Assembly: GCF_900094805.1 (NCBI RefSeq) | Contig: NZ_FMAT01000004.1 | Coordinates: 124,001 to 188,000 of the forward strand | Length of the DNA: 64,000 nucleotides | Source of the DNA: Arthrobacter sp. NIO-1057 | GTDB taxonomy: Bacteria > Actinomycetota > Actinomycetes > Actinomycetales > Micrococcaceae | Direction: 5' to 3' | Shown: positions 43,717 to 52,811 of the stretch, in pieces | Layout of the letters: the number at the start of each line of letters is the position of its first letter | Position numbering within the stretch: the first letter of the stretch is position 1 | Notes under the pieces: generated by a model | Databases searched by the model: none | Told to the model about the DNA's origin: nothing | What the model saw: only the letters and a program-made list of their open reading frames with translations | Position numbers and translations under genes: made by a program

Positions 43717-44064
43717 ATGTCTGATTCTTTGCCACCGTGCCCTCAGTGCTCCAGCGAGTACACCTATGAACTCGATGCTTTGTTGGTCTGCCCAGAATGC
43801 GCTCATGAATGGAACGCAGAAGCCGAAGCGTCGGAACCAAGCGAAACCGTCATCAAGGATGCCGTCGGCAACGTTCTGCAGGATGGTCATACCGTGAGCA
43901 TCACCAAGACCATGAAGGTCAAGGGCGCACAGAGTGCCCTGAAGGCCGGCACCAAGGTGCGCAATATTCGTTTGACTCCCGGCTCTGGTGATCACGATAT
44001 CGCTGCGAAGGTCGACGGCTTCGGACAGATGGAACTGAAGTCTTCTATCGTCAAGAAGATCTAA
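43717..44064 (+). CDS. yjdM: Zinc-ribbon protein YjdM/PhnA family
   Basis: This 115-residue protein has an N-terminal zinc ribbon (PPCPQCSSEYTYEL and VCPECAHEW, four Cys) and the YjdM C-terminal domain with VIKDAVGNVLQDGHTVSITK and KGAQSALKAGTKVRNIRL. The function is not well established despite the PhnA name; it is not the phosphonoacetate hydrolase. A TAAAAT-type -10 lies about 10 bases before the ATG, and the GAGGAG further back is too distant for a normal ribosome site, so the mRNA may be leaderless. Confidence 0.9.
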   Translation: MSDSLPPCPQCSSEYTYELDALLVCPECAHEWNAEAEASEPSETVIKDAVGNVLQDGHTVSITKTMKVKGAQSALKAGTKVRNIRLTPGSGDHDIAAKVDGFGQMELKSSIVKKI

Positions 44065-44087
44065 TCAATAAAGCTGATTGCTAACTG

Positions 44088-44120
44088 CAGCCCGCTCTAC
44101 TATAAAGAGGCGGGCTGTTT
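44088..44120 (+). terminator. Rho-independent terminator after yjdM
   Basis: CAGCCCGC pairs with GCGGGCTG across the TCTACTATAAAGAG loop, followed by TTT. Confidence 0.75.
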
Positions 44121-44222
44121 CTGACTTAAAGCCACGTGTGACTGCGCAGTTCGTGATTGACTTGTGCCTTTAATAAGGGGCAGAGTCAAGTTGGACGGCA
44201 TGACACCAGCGAGGGGACGAAC

Positions 44223-45605
44223 GTGGGCACTGATAAGGCAAATGACAAGCTCGACACCATCGTCATCGGTTGGGGCAAAGGTGGCAAAACAATTGCAGGT
44301 GTTTTGGCACGTGCTGGCGAAAAGGTAGCCATCGTTGAACAGTCCGCACAAATGTATGGCGGCACCTGTATCAATATTGGATGTGTTCCCACCAAGACGC
44401 TGATTCATGATGCTGAGCAAGCCGGTGGTGGCGAGCCAGATCCTCAACGATTGGAACGTGCCGTGCAGCGTCGAGACGATCTCACGGCGATGTTGCGCGC
44501 CAAAAATTATTCTATGCTCAATGACTTGGATTCGACGCTGGTCATTACCGGGCATGCAAGCTTTAGTGGTCCCAAAACTATCGTGGTGCGCACCGAACAA
44601 GAAGAACAGGAACTGAGCGCGGAACGCATCATCATCAATACCGGGGCGCAACCTGCCATTCCGAAAATTGAGGGTGCGCAGATCACCGGGAGAGTCCATG
44701 ATTCCACTAGCATTCAGCATGCGCCATTACCTGCCTCTCTTATTGTTGTGGGTGGCGGATACGTAGGTGTTGAGTTCGCTTCAATGTTTGGCCAGTTCGG
44801 CAGTAAAGTCACGGTGCTAGATCGCGGGCAACGAGCGCTATCTAAAGAAGATGCCGACGTGGCAGCTGAAGTCCAGTCCTGCCTTGAAGACGCCAACGTA
44901 ACGATCCTTAGCCATGCGCAGGTGAACGAGATTTCCCAAGATGATTCTTCGGCAACAGTCAGTTTTGAAGTGGATGGAGAACGCCAGCAACTTTCTGCTG
45001 ACGCCGTACTCGTAGCTTTAGGGCGTATGCCAGCAACAGATGGACTGAACCTGCCGACTGCCGGTGTTCAGACTGGTGAGCGCGGCGAAATCGTGGTGGA
45101 TGAATTCTTAGCCACGAACGTTGAAGGAATTTACGCGCTGGGCGACGTGAGGGGCGGGCAGCAGTTTACCTATGTCTCCCTTGATGACCACCGAGTGCTG
45201 GCTAACCATCTACTGGGCGATGGAAGTCGTAGCATTCGAGATCGAGAAGCCGTGCCCTATACGATTTTCTGCACGCCACCACTGTCCAGGGTAGGACTGA
45301 GCGAAGATCAGGCGCGGGCTGAAGGCCTGAACATTAAAGTCGCAGTGAAGAAGGTTGCTGCCGTTGCCGCGATGCCGCGTCCTAAGATCGTTGGTGACCC
45401 GCGAGGCATCATCAAATTTGTGGTCGATGCACACAGTGACCAGATCCTGGGTGCGGCACTCATGCATGTCGATTCCCAGGAAGTGATCAACCTGGTGGCA
45501 ATGGCAATGAGGGTAAAAATGACCGCAACCCAATTGAAAGACCAGATCTTCACCCATCCATCCTCCACGGAAGCGATCAACGAGGTGCTCGGCGAGCTTC
45601 GGTAG
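44223..45605 (+). CDS. RclA-like pyridine nucleotide-disulfide oxidoreductase
   Basis: This 460-residue flavoprotein has the FAD-binding IVIGWGKGGKTIAGVLA, the redox-active disulfide YGGTCINIGCVPTKTL near residue 43, the NAD(P) motif LIVVGGGYVGVEFASMFG near 175, YALGDVRGG near 305 and the C-terminal base FTHPSSTEAINE. The WGKGGKT start and GCVPTK form match RclA/MerA-like reductases, which act on hypothiocyanous acid or metal ions. No MerA heavy-metal domain or C-terminal Cys pair is present. Start GTG at 44223 has GAGGGG before it. A defence against reactive chlorine or sulfur-oxidant stress is the best guess. Confidence 0.82.
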   Translation: MGTDKANDKLDTIVIGWGKGGKTIAGVLARAGEKVAIVEQSAQMYGGTCINIGCVPTKTLIHDAEQAGGGEPDPQRLERAVQRRDDLTAMLRAKNYSMLNDLDSTLVITGHASFSGPKTIVVRTEQEEQELSAERIIINTGAQPAIPKIEGAQITGRVHDSTSIQHAPLPASLIVVGGGYVGVEFASMFGQFGSKVTVLDRGQRALSKEDADVAAEVQSCLEDANVTILSHAQVNEISQDDSSATVSFEVDGERQQLSADAVLVALGRMPATDGLNLPTAGVQTGERGEIVVDEFLATNVEGIYALGDVRGGQQFTYVSLDDHRVLANHLLGDGSRSIRDREAVPYTIFCTPPLSRVGLSEDQARAEGLNIKVAVKKVAAVAAMPRPKIVGDPRGIIKFVVDAHSDQILGAALMHVDSQEVINLVAMAMRVKMTATQLKDQIFTHPSSTEAINEVLGELR

Positions 45606-45653
45606 GGCGAAGCTGCAGGCTCGATTCCTGCTCGTCAGGTGCACGAAACACTC

Positions 45654-45785
45654 ATGGCTGTTTTGAACTCCAACTGGGCAGCCGTTGCACCGAGTGATCA
45701 GCGGGAGACTGCCGTGGAATCAGGCACTTCCTTGGCGGGGGATAACCTCATTAAATCTGCGGCACGTGGTCGCACTCCTGCCTAA
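45654..45785 (+). pseudogene. Possible remnant ORF of unknown family
   Basis: An open stretch in the same frame as the preceding stop runs from 45606 to a TAA at 45783-45785; from the ATG it encodes 43 residues starting MAVLNSNWAAVAP and ending AARGRTPA. There is no ribosome site, and it looks like the C-terminal tail of a longer protein, perhaps a flavodoxin-like reductase, but I cannot identify it. It overlaps the end of the convergent reductase gene by 4 bases. Confidence 0.25.
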
Positions 45786-46432
45786 GCAGAGGTGGTTACG
45801 CTGGCCGAACTGATCAGTTCGGCCAGCTGTGCCCGTGGCTGATTCGCGCCAAATGCTGGTTGCCCTGGCTGTAAGCGCATGCCTTCGGCGAGGTTGCCAA
45901 TGACTAATGGGTCAAAACCGAAGGCATCGATGAGTGCGGCTACCTGCTGGACATCGGCGGAATCGTTCCCGGCCACAGCAATGGCCTTGCGTGCGGCACC
46001 GGCTGGGCGAGCTTCTTCCTCTAGGTCGTGATAACCCATGTGGTTGAACGCCTTGACGACACGAGCTGCCGGAAGAAAATCCTGAATGAGTTCGCTGGTG
46101 GAGACTTCCGGGCCATTAAGATCTTCACGAATTCCATCGGTCTCCCACCAATAATTCATCGCATCAATTACCAGCTTGCCCGACAATTGCTCAGTAGGAA
46201 TGCTCTGATACTTACCTAAAGGCAGGGCCAAGATGACGATGTCTGCTTCACTGGCAGCTGTCATTGCATCAACTGCCACGGCACCCGGGGTCAGGATCTC
46301 GATGGTCAACGCAATGGCACTAGGGTCACCGGATCCTGCAATGAGAACCTCGTGGCCTGCGTTGATAGCTAGTCGAGCCAGCGCGGTACCAATTTTTCCG
46401 GCGCCAAGAATGCCTATTGTCAGCTGTTCCAT
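45782..46432 (-). CDS. NADPH-dependent F420 reductase-like Rossmann protein
   Basis: This 216-residue protein has an NADP-binding start [22 protein letters not shown], then [20 protein letters not shown] near residue 68, [13 protein letters not shown] near 95 and [20 protein letters not shown] near 130, as in the NADP oxidoreductase/F420-dependent family. Whether it uses F420 cannot be told. The ATG at 46432 has GAAGGA 6 bases before it; an in-frame ATG at 46456 overlaps the previous stop. It is co-transcribed with the luciferase-like gene and might supply or recycle its cofactor. Confidence 0.78.
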   Translation of the reverse strand: MEQLTIGILGAGKIGTALARLAINAGHEVLIAGSGDPSAIALTIEILTPGAVAVDAMTAASEADIVILALPLGKYQSIPTEQLSGKLVIDAMNYWWETDGIREDLNGPEVSTSELIQDFLPAARVVKAFNHMGYHDLEEEARPAGAARKAIAVAGNDSADVQQVAALIDAFGFDPLVIGNLAEGMRLQPGQPAFGANQPRAQLAELISSASVTTSA

Positions 46433-46452
46433 GATCTTTCCTTCGTGGTTAC

Positions 46453-47511
46453 TCATCGCGTAACTGGGGACGGCTGCTCGGCGAGCATTTCGCGCACCAG
46501 TGGAATCACCTTGTTTCCATAAAGCTCAACTGCATGCAGTCGCGCGCCAGCTTCTACTGCACCGCCAGTGTAGATCAGATCAAAGCGGCCGATATCCAAG
46601 GTTTTGATGGTCTGGGCAATCTTGCGGGCGACAGTTTCCGGGGAGCCAATATAGAGCGAACCTTCGCTAGCCTCGTGTTCAAATTCTTCTCGACTCATCG
46701 CAGGCCATCCGCGTGTTGCGCCGATCCGATCGCGCTGGGCCTTGTAAGTATCAAACATGTACTCGCGAGCGAGCTCATCGGTGTCGGCCACGAAACCGGG
46801 GGAGTGCAGGCCTACCGGAGTGCTTTGATGACCGAACTGCTCATTGGCTCGGCGATAAAGGTCCACATACGGGGCAAAACGTTCCGGCGAGCCACCGATC
46901 ACGGCCAGCATCATGCGGAATCCGTAATGTGCCGTACGGATGACTGATTGCGGGGATCCTCCCACACCGACCCACGTGCGAAGGCGTCCGGACTCAGTCT
47001 TCGGGAAGACATCCGTGTCCACTAAGCTGGCACGCTTGCTGCCGTGCCACGTTACCGGTTTCTCGTCGAGCAGCTTGTGGAAGAGGTCAATTTTCTCGTC
47101 AAAGAGTACTTCGTAGTCGGACATGTCATAACCGAAAAGTGGGAAGGATTCGGTGAAAGAACCACGCCCCAGCATGACTTCGGCACGTCCATTGGAAAGG
47201 GCATCAACAGTAGCGAAGCGCTGGTAGACGCGTACCGGATCGTCTGAGGATAATACTGTCACCCCGGAGCTGAGACGGATGTTTTCGGTAGCGGTGGCAA
47301 TGCCTGCCAACACCGTTTCGGGGCTGGAAATCGCATATTCGGGACGATGGTGTTCACCAACTGCAATGACGTCTACACCTGCCTGGTCTGCGACGATCGC
47401 TTCTTGTACGGTGGCGCGGATTGCTTGTGCCTGAGTTACTAAGTGTCCCGCTGAGCTGGGTACATCGCCAAAAGTGTCGATACCGAATTCGATATTCTCG
47501 ATGGCGGTCAT
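46453..47511 (-). CDS. Luciferase-like (LLM class) flavin-dependent oxidoreductase
   Basis: This 352-residue single-domain LLM protein has [12 protein letters not shown] at the start, [20 protein letters not shown] near residue 50, the [20 protein letters not shown] strand near 80 and [20 protein letters not shown] near 110. It is of the bacterial luciferase/alkanal monooxygenase-like group rather than the NtaA group. The ATG at 47511 has GGAGG 8 bases before it. It forms an operon with the Rossmann reductase that follows. A palindromic element lies in its promoter region. Confidence 0.85.
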   Translation of the reverse strand: MTAIENIEFGIDTFGDVPSSAGHLVTQAQAIRATVQEAIVADQAGVDVIAVGEHHRPEYAISSPETVLAGIATATENIRLSSGVTVLSSDDPVRVYQRFATVDALSNGRAEVMLGRGSFTESFPLFGYDMSDYEVLFDEKIDLFHKLLDEKPVTWHGSKRASLVDTDVFPKTESGRLRTWVGVGGSPQSVIRTAHYGFRMMLAVIGGSPERFAPYVDLYRRANEQFGHQSTPVGLHSPGFVADTDELAREYMFDTYKAQRDRIGATRGWPAMSREEFEHEASEGSLYIGSPETVARKIAQTIKTLDIGRFDLIYTGGAVEAGARLHAVELYGNKVIPLVREMLAEQPSPVTR

Positions 47512-47537
47512 GATCACTGCCTCCAATAAATTAAGCT

Positions 47538-47575
47538 GATGCGTCAATCATGACCCACTTATATTGACGTGTCAA
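47538..47575 (-). promoter_or_regulatory. Possible operator: two TTGACGYRTCAA-like palindromes
   Basis: TTGAC-GT-GTCAA at 47564-47575 and a similar TGATGCGTCAAT element at 47538-47549 lie about 26 bases apart upstream of the luciferase-like gene. Spacing of nearly 2.5 turns suggests two sites for one regulator, possibly of MarR or HxlR type; no regulator gene is adjacent. Confidence 0.45.
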
Positions 47576-47632
47576 CTATATTGGGGATGGGTTAACTAAC
47601 GGATGAAACCCTGCCGATGAATCGAAGACACA

Positions 47633-47671
47633 AAAACGGTGGCCCTCCTCATCGAGGAGAACCACCGTTTT
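47633..47671. terminator. Terminator after purL
   Basis: AAAACGGTGG and CCACCGTTTT form the outer stem and CTCCTC/GAGGAG the inner stem with a 3-base loop. The A/T ends let it work in both directions. Confidence 0.88.
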
Positions 47672-47686
47672 AGCTTGGCTAAGGTC

Positions 47687-50002
47687 TTAGCCGAAGTACT
47701 TCTTCATGGTGCCTTCGTTGGCTTCGCGAAGCTCCTGCACCGAAACGGTGAATTCGCCCTGAACCTCCAAAGAACCGGACTGTGCATCAACGATGCCCAG
47801 GCGAGCCACGGTGACACCGCGAGCGCTGGTCATATCGTTGAAACGAACCTCTTCGCTGCGTGGAACTGCAACCACGGCGCGAGCCTGAGACTCTGAGAAC
47901 AGTGCGGTGAAGGAATCAACACCGTCACGATCCTTGATCTCATCCAGCGCGACGCGAGCGCCAACGCCAAAGCGCAGAACCATCTCGGACAGGGCTGCCG
48001 CTAGGCCGCCTTCGGAGAGATCGTGAGCAGCGTCGATCATGCCGTCGCGGCTGGCGTTGATCAAGATCGCGCCCAGTTCCTTTTCAGCAGCCAGGTCAAC
48101 TACTGGTGGAACGCCACCGAGGTGACCGCGCAGGTTAGCGAACTCGGAGCCATCCAGCTCATCCTTGGTGGTACCGATCAGGTAGATCGCCTGACCGTCA
48201 GCTTCTTCACGCCATCCCGAAGGGGTGCGGCGAGCGACGTCATCGAACTTACCCAGGGTGGCAACCACTGGGGTTGGGTGGATCGCCTTGTCGCCGGTCT
48301 GGTTGTACAGCGAAACGTTACCGCCGGTCACCGGAACACCAAGCTCCATGCACGCATCGGAGAGGCCGCGGATACCCTCGGCCAGCTGCCACATGACATC
48401 TGGATCCTCTGGGGAACCGTAGTTCAGGCAGTCGGAGACTGCTGCTGGGATGGCGCCGGAGGTGGCAACGTTACGGTAGGACTCGGCCAGAGCCAGCTGG
48501 GCACCGGCATACGGGTCCAAGTAGGTGTAGCGACCGTTGGCATCGGTAGCGATGGCCACACCCAAACCGGTGGACTCGTCGATACGGACCACACCGGAAT
48601 CATCCGGCGCAGCTAAAGCGGTGTTGCCACCGACATAACGGTCGTACTGGTTGGTGATCCAGGACTTGTCGCACATATTCGGGCTAGCCATCAGCTCAAG
48701 CACGGCAGCCTTGAGCTCATCCCCGGTAGCTGGCAAATTCTGGCCGGCCGCCGAGGACTTGAAGTTATCAGCCTGCAGGGCATCCTGCCATTCTGGGCGA
48801 GCATAGGGGCGATCGTAGACCGGGCCGTCGTGGGCGACGGTCTTCGGATCCACATCCACGATGACCTCACCCTGCCAGGTGATGATCAAGCGGTCGGTGT
48901 CGGTCACCTCGCCCAACCAGGAGTATTCCACGTTCCACTTGGCCATGACTGCCTCGAACGCTTCAACGTTCTCGGGAGTGACCACAGCCATCATGCGTTC
49001 CTGGGACTCCGACATCAAGATTTCACCCGGGGTCAGGGTGGAGTCGCGCAGTAGTACGTCGGTCAGCTCGACCTGCATGCCACCTTCACCGTTGGAAGCC
49101 AGCTCACTGGTAGCGCAAGAAATACCTGCAGCCCCCAGGTCCTGGATACCCTCAACCAGCGAAGCCTTGAACAGTTCCAAGCAGCACTCGATCAGGACCT
49201 TCTCAGCGAAGGGGTCACCGACCTGTACGGCAGGGCGCTTGGAAGGCTTGGTGTCATCGAAGGACTCGGACGCCAGCACCGAAGCGCCGCCGATGCCATC
49301 GCCACCGGTGCGTGCACCGAAGAGCACGACCTTATTGCCCACGCCCGAGGCGTTAGCCAGGCGCAGATCCTCGTGGCGCAGCGCGCCAACAGCCAGCGCG
49401 TTGACCAGTGGGTTGCCCTGGTAGATCGGGTCGAACACGGTTTCGCCACCGATGTTTGGCAGACCCAGCGAGTTGCCGTAGCCACCGATGCCGGAGACTA
49501 CACCGTGCACCACACGCTGCGAGTCTTCGTGGTCGATCGCGCCGAAACGCAGTGGATCCATCACAGCGATCGGGCGGGCGCCCATGGAGATGATGTCACG
49601 CACGATGCCGCCGATGCCGGTGGCTGCACCCTGGTAGGGCTCAACGTAGGAAGGCGAGTTGTGCGATTCGATCTTGAAGGTCACGGCCCAGCCGTCGCCC
49701 AAATCGGTGACACCGGCGTTTTCGCCCATGCCGACCATCAGGTCCTTTTTCATCTCATCGGTAACCTTCTGCCCAAACTGGCGCAGGTGGTTCTTGGTGG
49801 ACTTGTAGGAGCAGTGCTCAGACCACATCACCGAGTACATTGCCAACTCTGCAGCGGTGGGACGACGGCCCAAGATCTTCACGATCTCGGCGAATTCGTT
49901 GTCCTTCAGACCCAGTTCTGCCCAAGGCAGTTCTACATCCGGGGTGCTTGCGGCGTTATCGACGGTGTCGATGTTGAATTCTTTGGTGACTTCCTGGCTC
50001 AC
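47687..50002 (-). CDS. purL: Phosphoribosylformylglycinamidine synthase subunit PurL
   Basis: This 771-residue protein converts FGAR to FGAM with ammonia from PurQ, in the fourth step of purine synthesis. It has the small PurL domain order: [18 protein letters not shown] near residue 57, [20 protein letters not shown] near 110, [14 protein letters not shown] near 230 and [14 protein letters not shown] in the second half. Length is normal for the PurLQS type. The GTG start overlaps the purQ stop as GTGA. Confidence 0.97.
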   Translation of the reverse strand: MSQEVTKEFNIDTVDNAASTPDVELPWAELGLKDNEFAEIVKILGRRPTAAELAMYSVMWSEHCSYKSTKNHLRQFGQKVTDEMKKDLMVGMGENAGVTDLGDGWAVTFKIESHNSPSYVEPYQGAATGIGGIVRDIISMGARPIAVMDPLRFGAIDHEDSQRVVHGVVSGIGGYGNSLGLPNIGGETVFDPIYQGNPLVNALAVGALRHEDLRLANASGVGNKVVLFGARTGGDGIGGASVLASESFDDTKPSKRPAVQVGDPFAEKVLIECCLELFKASLVEGIQDLGAAGISCATSELASNGEGGMQVELTDVLLRDSTLTPGEILMSESQERMMAVVTPENVEAFEAVMAKWNVEYSWLGEVTDTDRLIITWQGEVIVDVDPKTVAHDGPVYDRPYARPEWQDALQADNFKSSAAGQNLPATGDELKAAVLELMASPNMCDKSWITNQYDRYVGGNTALAAPDDSGVVRIDESTGLGVAIATDANGRYTYLDPYAGAQLALAESYRNVATSGAIPAAVSDCLNYGSPEDPDVMWQLAEGIRGLSDACMELGVPVTGGNVSLYNQTGDKAIHPTPVVATLGKFDDVARRTPSGWREEADGQAIYLIGTTKDELDGSEFANLRGHLGGVPPVVDLAAEKELGAILINASRDGMIDAAHDLSEGGLAAALSEMVLRFGVGARVALDEIKDRDGVDSFTALFSESQARAVVAVPRSEEVRFNDMTSARGVTVARLGIVDAQSGSLEVQGEFTVSVQELREANEGTMKKYFG

Positions 50003-50751
50003 TTTTTTCCTCCAACAAGGTGGCTCAGAACGCTGGTGAAGAAGGTCAGGCCATCGGTGCCACGGGCATCCGGGCCAAAGCCGACCTCAATGGCATGCTC
50101 CGGGTGAGGCATAAGGCCCACCACGTTGCCAGCCTTGTTGCTCACGCCAGCGATCGAACGGCGTGAACCATTCGGGTTCCAGCCCACGTAGGAGAACGCA
50201 ATACGGTTCTCTGCTTCAAGCTCATCCAGGGTCTTTTCATCAGCCACGTACTGGCCGTCCTGGTTTTTGAGCACGATGGTGATTTCCTGACCAGCGTCAA
50301 AACCATTGGTCCACGCGGTCTGGTTGTTTTCCACGCGCAACAGCTGGTCGCGGCAGATGAACTTCAAGTGATCGTTCTTGATCATCGAGCCAGGCAGCAG
50401 GTGCGATTCGGTGAGGATCTGGAAACCGTTGCAAATACCCAGAACAGGCAACTTGGCATCGGAGTTCGCAGCGTCAGCGATTTTCGACATCATCGGAGCG
50501 AAGCGGGAGATCGCACCAGCGCGCAGGTAGTCGCCGTAGGAGAAGCCACCGGGGATTACCACAGCGTCAACGTCCTGCAGGTCGGTGTCGGCGTGCCACA
50601 GGGACACGGCTTCGGCACCCGCAGCGCGCACAGCACGGGCAGCGTCACGGTCATCGAGGGTGCCTGGGAAGGTCACCACGCCAATGCGTGCTCCTGAAAG
50701 TTCAGTCGATGGCGTTGAGTAGTCGCCAATCAGGGGGAGTTCGGTGCTCAT
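49999..50751 (-). CDS. purQ: Phosphoribosylformylglycinamidine synthase subunit PurQ
   Basis: This 250-residue class I glutamine amidotransferase has the nucleophile motif [12 protein letters not shown] near residue 113, [16 protein letters not shown] near 65 and the His-Glu pair in MPHPEHAIE near 218. It feeds ammonia to PurL. It lies between purS and purL with a TAATG overlap to purS and a GTGA overlap to purL. Confidence 0.97.
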   Translation of the reverse strand: MSTELPLIGDYSTPSTELSGARIGVVTFPGTLDDRDAARAVRAAGAEAVSLWHADTDLQDVDAVVIPGGFSYGDYLRAGAISRFAPMMSKIADAANSDAKLPVLGICNGFQILTESHLLPGSMIKNDHLKFICRDQLLRVENNQTAWTNGFDAGQEITIVLKNQDGQYVADEKTLDELEAENRIAFSYVGWNPNGSRRSIAGVSNKAGNVVGLMPHPEHAIEVGFGPDARGTDGLTFFTSVLSHLVGGKK

Positions 50752-51002
50752 TAGTCTTCGACTACCTCGACGTTGACGACATCTTCGATCACCGGGTTGG
50801 AAAGCAGGGTTTCTGCTGCCTCGCGAGCCTGAGCGAGGATTTCGTCGGTCACCTCGCCGTCCACGGTGAGTTCAAAGCGCTTGCCCTGGCGGACAGCTTC
50901 GAAGGAGGTGAAGCCTAGGCGGGGAAGTGCTCCCGCGATGGCCTTGCCCTGAGGGTCAAGGATTTCTGGCTTGAGCATGACATCTACAACGATGCGGGGC
51001 AT
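50751..51002 (-). CDS. purS: Phosphoribosylformylglycinamidine synthase subunit PurS
   Basis: This 83-residue protein has the PurS pattern [40 protein letters not shown] and a [13 protein letters not shown] end. It bridges PurL and PurQ in the FGAM synthase complex. It is the first gene of the purSQL operon; an AGGAGAT ribosome site lies just before its ATG. Confidence 0.95.
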   Translation of the reverse strand: MPRIVVDVMLKPEILDPQGKAIAGALPRLGFTSFEAVRQGKRFELTVDGEVTDEILAQAREAAETLLSNPVIEDVVNVEVVED

Positions 51003-51222
51003 CCGGCATATCTCCTGTTGGCGAGGTTAAGTTAAATGCCACACGGAGATGCCGTCTCACACCAAGGGGATATGGCGCTCCGCGAGCTTGCTTTACCAGT
51101 CTACCCGTGAATGTGATGGGCCAGACGTGCCTGTGCTCGATAGCACCGATATCGCGGGTTATAAGTCATGTGATCTTTGGCTCACGGGGTGCTTGATGCT
51201 ATTAGACGAGTATTCTGAAAGC

Positions 51223-51633
51223 GTGAAAAACTCTAGTCAAACAACCTGTTCTTGCCGGGAACTGGATTCAGTGAAGCTCAGCTACCAAGAATGCTGCCAA
51301 CCCTTTCATGACGGCCGCGCAGATCAATCGGTGCTTCCAGAAACAGCTGAACAGTTGATGCGTTCTCGCTACAGTGCCTTCGTTGACGGGTTAGCACCGT
51401 ATTTGCTGGAAACCTGGCATGAGAGCACTCGACCTCAAGAGTTAGAACTTGATCCGCAAATGCGCTGGACTGGGTTAGAGATCATCAAGACTCGTAGCGG
51501 TGGCCCGCAAGCGACGCGTGGCGTGGTGGAATTTGCGGCACACTACCTCGACGGGCAACGCGAGGCGCAGCAACATGAAGTCAGCACGTTTGTGCGTGAA
51601 AATGGTGCCTGGTTTTATCTTGATGCGCTGTAA
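51223..51633 (+). CDS. YchJ/UPF0225 family protein
   Basis: This 136-residue protein has the YchJ layout: a Cys-rich N terminus (TTCSCRELDSVKLSYQECCQ), PETAEQLMRSRYSAFVDG near residue 45, and the central NTF2-like part with YLLETWHESTRP, RWTGLEI and GVVEFAAHYL. SEC-C-like cysteines suggest metal binding; the function is unknown. The start is uncertain: I chose GTG at 51223 because the Cys-rich segment follows closely and a TATTAG -10-like element lies just upstream, but an ATG at 51196 is also possible. Confidence 0.78.
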   Translation: MKNSSQTTCSCRELDSVKLSYQECCQPFHDGRADQSVLPETAEQLMRSRYSAFVDGLAPYLLETWHESTRPQELELDPQMRWTGLEIIKTRSGGPQATRGVVEFAAHYLDGQREAQQHEVSTFVRENGAWFYLDAL

Positions 51634-51636
51634 AAA

Positions 51637-52632
51637 TTAGCGGTTGCTGGCTGCCTGCAGCATGTTGAGCATTTGACTCTGCTGGCGTTCACGAGCCAGC
51701 TTAAAAGCATCAGCCCCCGTGCGGTCTTTCAACCGCGGGTCTGCGCCATTGGTGATGAGCATCTGGGCGATATTCACTGAAGTGTTAGTGCCCTGACCCA
51801 GCACAATCGTCTCGTGTAGGGCCGTCCACCCAAGATCATTGACCTGATCAATATTGATGTCTGTACGCAGCAGTATCCGCACGGCAGCGACCTGAGAATT
51901 TTCACTAGCAACCGTCAAAGCTGTTCCACCCATGCGGTTGACCTGATGAACATTGGCCCCCGCTTTAATGAAAGCCTGCAATGCATTGGTTGAGCCGTTG
52001 GCGCTAGCACGCAGGAATGGGGATTCCTGGTAATCGTCTTTCACATTCGGGTCAGAGCCGGCATCCAAAAGTGATTTGGCGATTTGCTCATTCTTGGCGA
52101 TGACTGCCCGCATGAGCGGGGTTCTTCCGGCATCGTCGGTGACGGTCAGATCCGCCCCGTCCTTTAATGCGCTCTTGACGTCTTTGAGGTTGCCGGCGTC
52201 GATGGCAGTGAACAGTTTGCGTGAAGCAGCTGGTAGTTCAGAAGTTGCGGAGGGTACCGCCTGAAGCGAGGCACCCGAGGCTGCGCCGGAAGCTAACGGA
52301 GAGAGCGTGGACTGGGAAGCAGAAGTACTCGGGGATGCGCTTGATGTAGTGCCGGTTGCGGGAGTGCTGCTTTGCACCGGAGTGGTCGTGTCTGTTGCTG
52401 AGGAATCAGCAGTTGATTCTGGTGCAGTTGACGCCTGCGAAGCAGAAGACTTTGGCGTAGTTTCAGTGGTGGTTTTGGTTGCATTACTTGCGGCAGGACT
52501 ACTACTCGGAGCTTCGAGGGCTTGGGGTGAGGAAGCTGCGCAGCTAGTGCAAGCGCCGATTGCGGCGGCTAACGGAAGCGCTATTAACGCGATGCCACGA
52601 CGGTGCGTGGAGTGCCCGGTACGAAGTGCCAT
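51637..52632 (-). CDS. Secreted ankyrin-repeat lipoprotein
   Basis: This 331-residue protein has a signal peptide ending in a lipobox-like AIGAC near residue 28, a Ser/Thr/Ala-rich linker to about residue 130, and then four to five ankyrin repeats (DDAGRTPLMRAVIAKNEQIA, DDYQESPFLRASANGST, NRMGGTALTVASENSQVAAV, NDLGWTALHETIVLGQGT). It would be anchored outside the membrane and bind a protein partner. Extracytoplasmic ankyrin lipoproteins in other bacteria are sometimes linked to catalase or effector immunity; nothing nearby points to a partner. Confidence 0.82.
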   Translation of the reverse strand: MALRTGHSTHRRGIALIALPLAAAIGACTSCAASSPQALEAPSSSPAASNATKTTTETTPKSSASQASTAPESTADSSATDTTTPVQSSTPATGTTSSASPSTSASQSTLSPLASGAASGASLQAVPSATSELPAASRKLFTAIDAGNLKDVKSALKDGADLTVTDDAGRTPLMRAVIAKNEQIAKSLLDAGSDPNVKDDYQESPFLRASANGSTNALQAFIKAGANVHQVNRMGGTALTVASENSQVAAVRILLRTDINIDQVNDLGWTALHETIVLGQGTNTSVNIAQMLITNGADPRLKDRTGADAFKLARERQQSQMLNMLQAASNR

Positions 52633-52811
52633 CTGTCCTTTCGCGGTTTCAACACCCTAACCCCTTTGGGACAAAAGCCAATTGGGGTTTTGCTCGGAAA
52701 CTTTCGATTTCAATTGTGAGCTTATCTGTTTAAGCTGAAAATTTGCGGTCAATCAGCGTCAAGAGTTCTTGGCGTTCTAAGTCAGATATCTTCGCTAAAA
52801 TCATAGACACC

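Noticed and set aside
45610-45632. tRNA T-arm-like sequence (GCAGGCTCGATTCCTGC)
   Set aside because: No acceptor, D or anticodon arms can be found around it, and the bases upstream code for the RclA-like protein.
49373-50107. Long open frame (244 codons) antisense to purL/purQ
   Set aside because: It is the complement of clearly coding purL sequence. The predicted protein is His/Val/Arg-rich without any domain and has no ribosome site.
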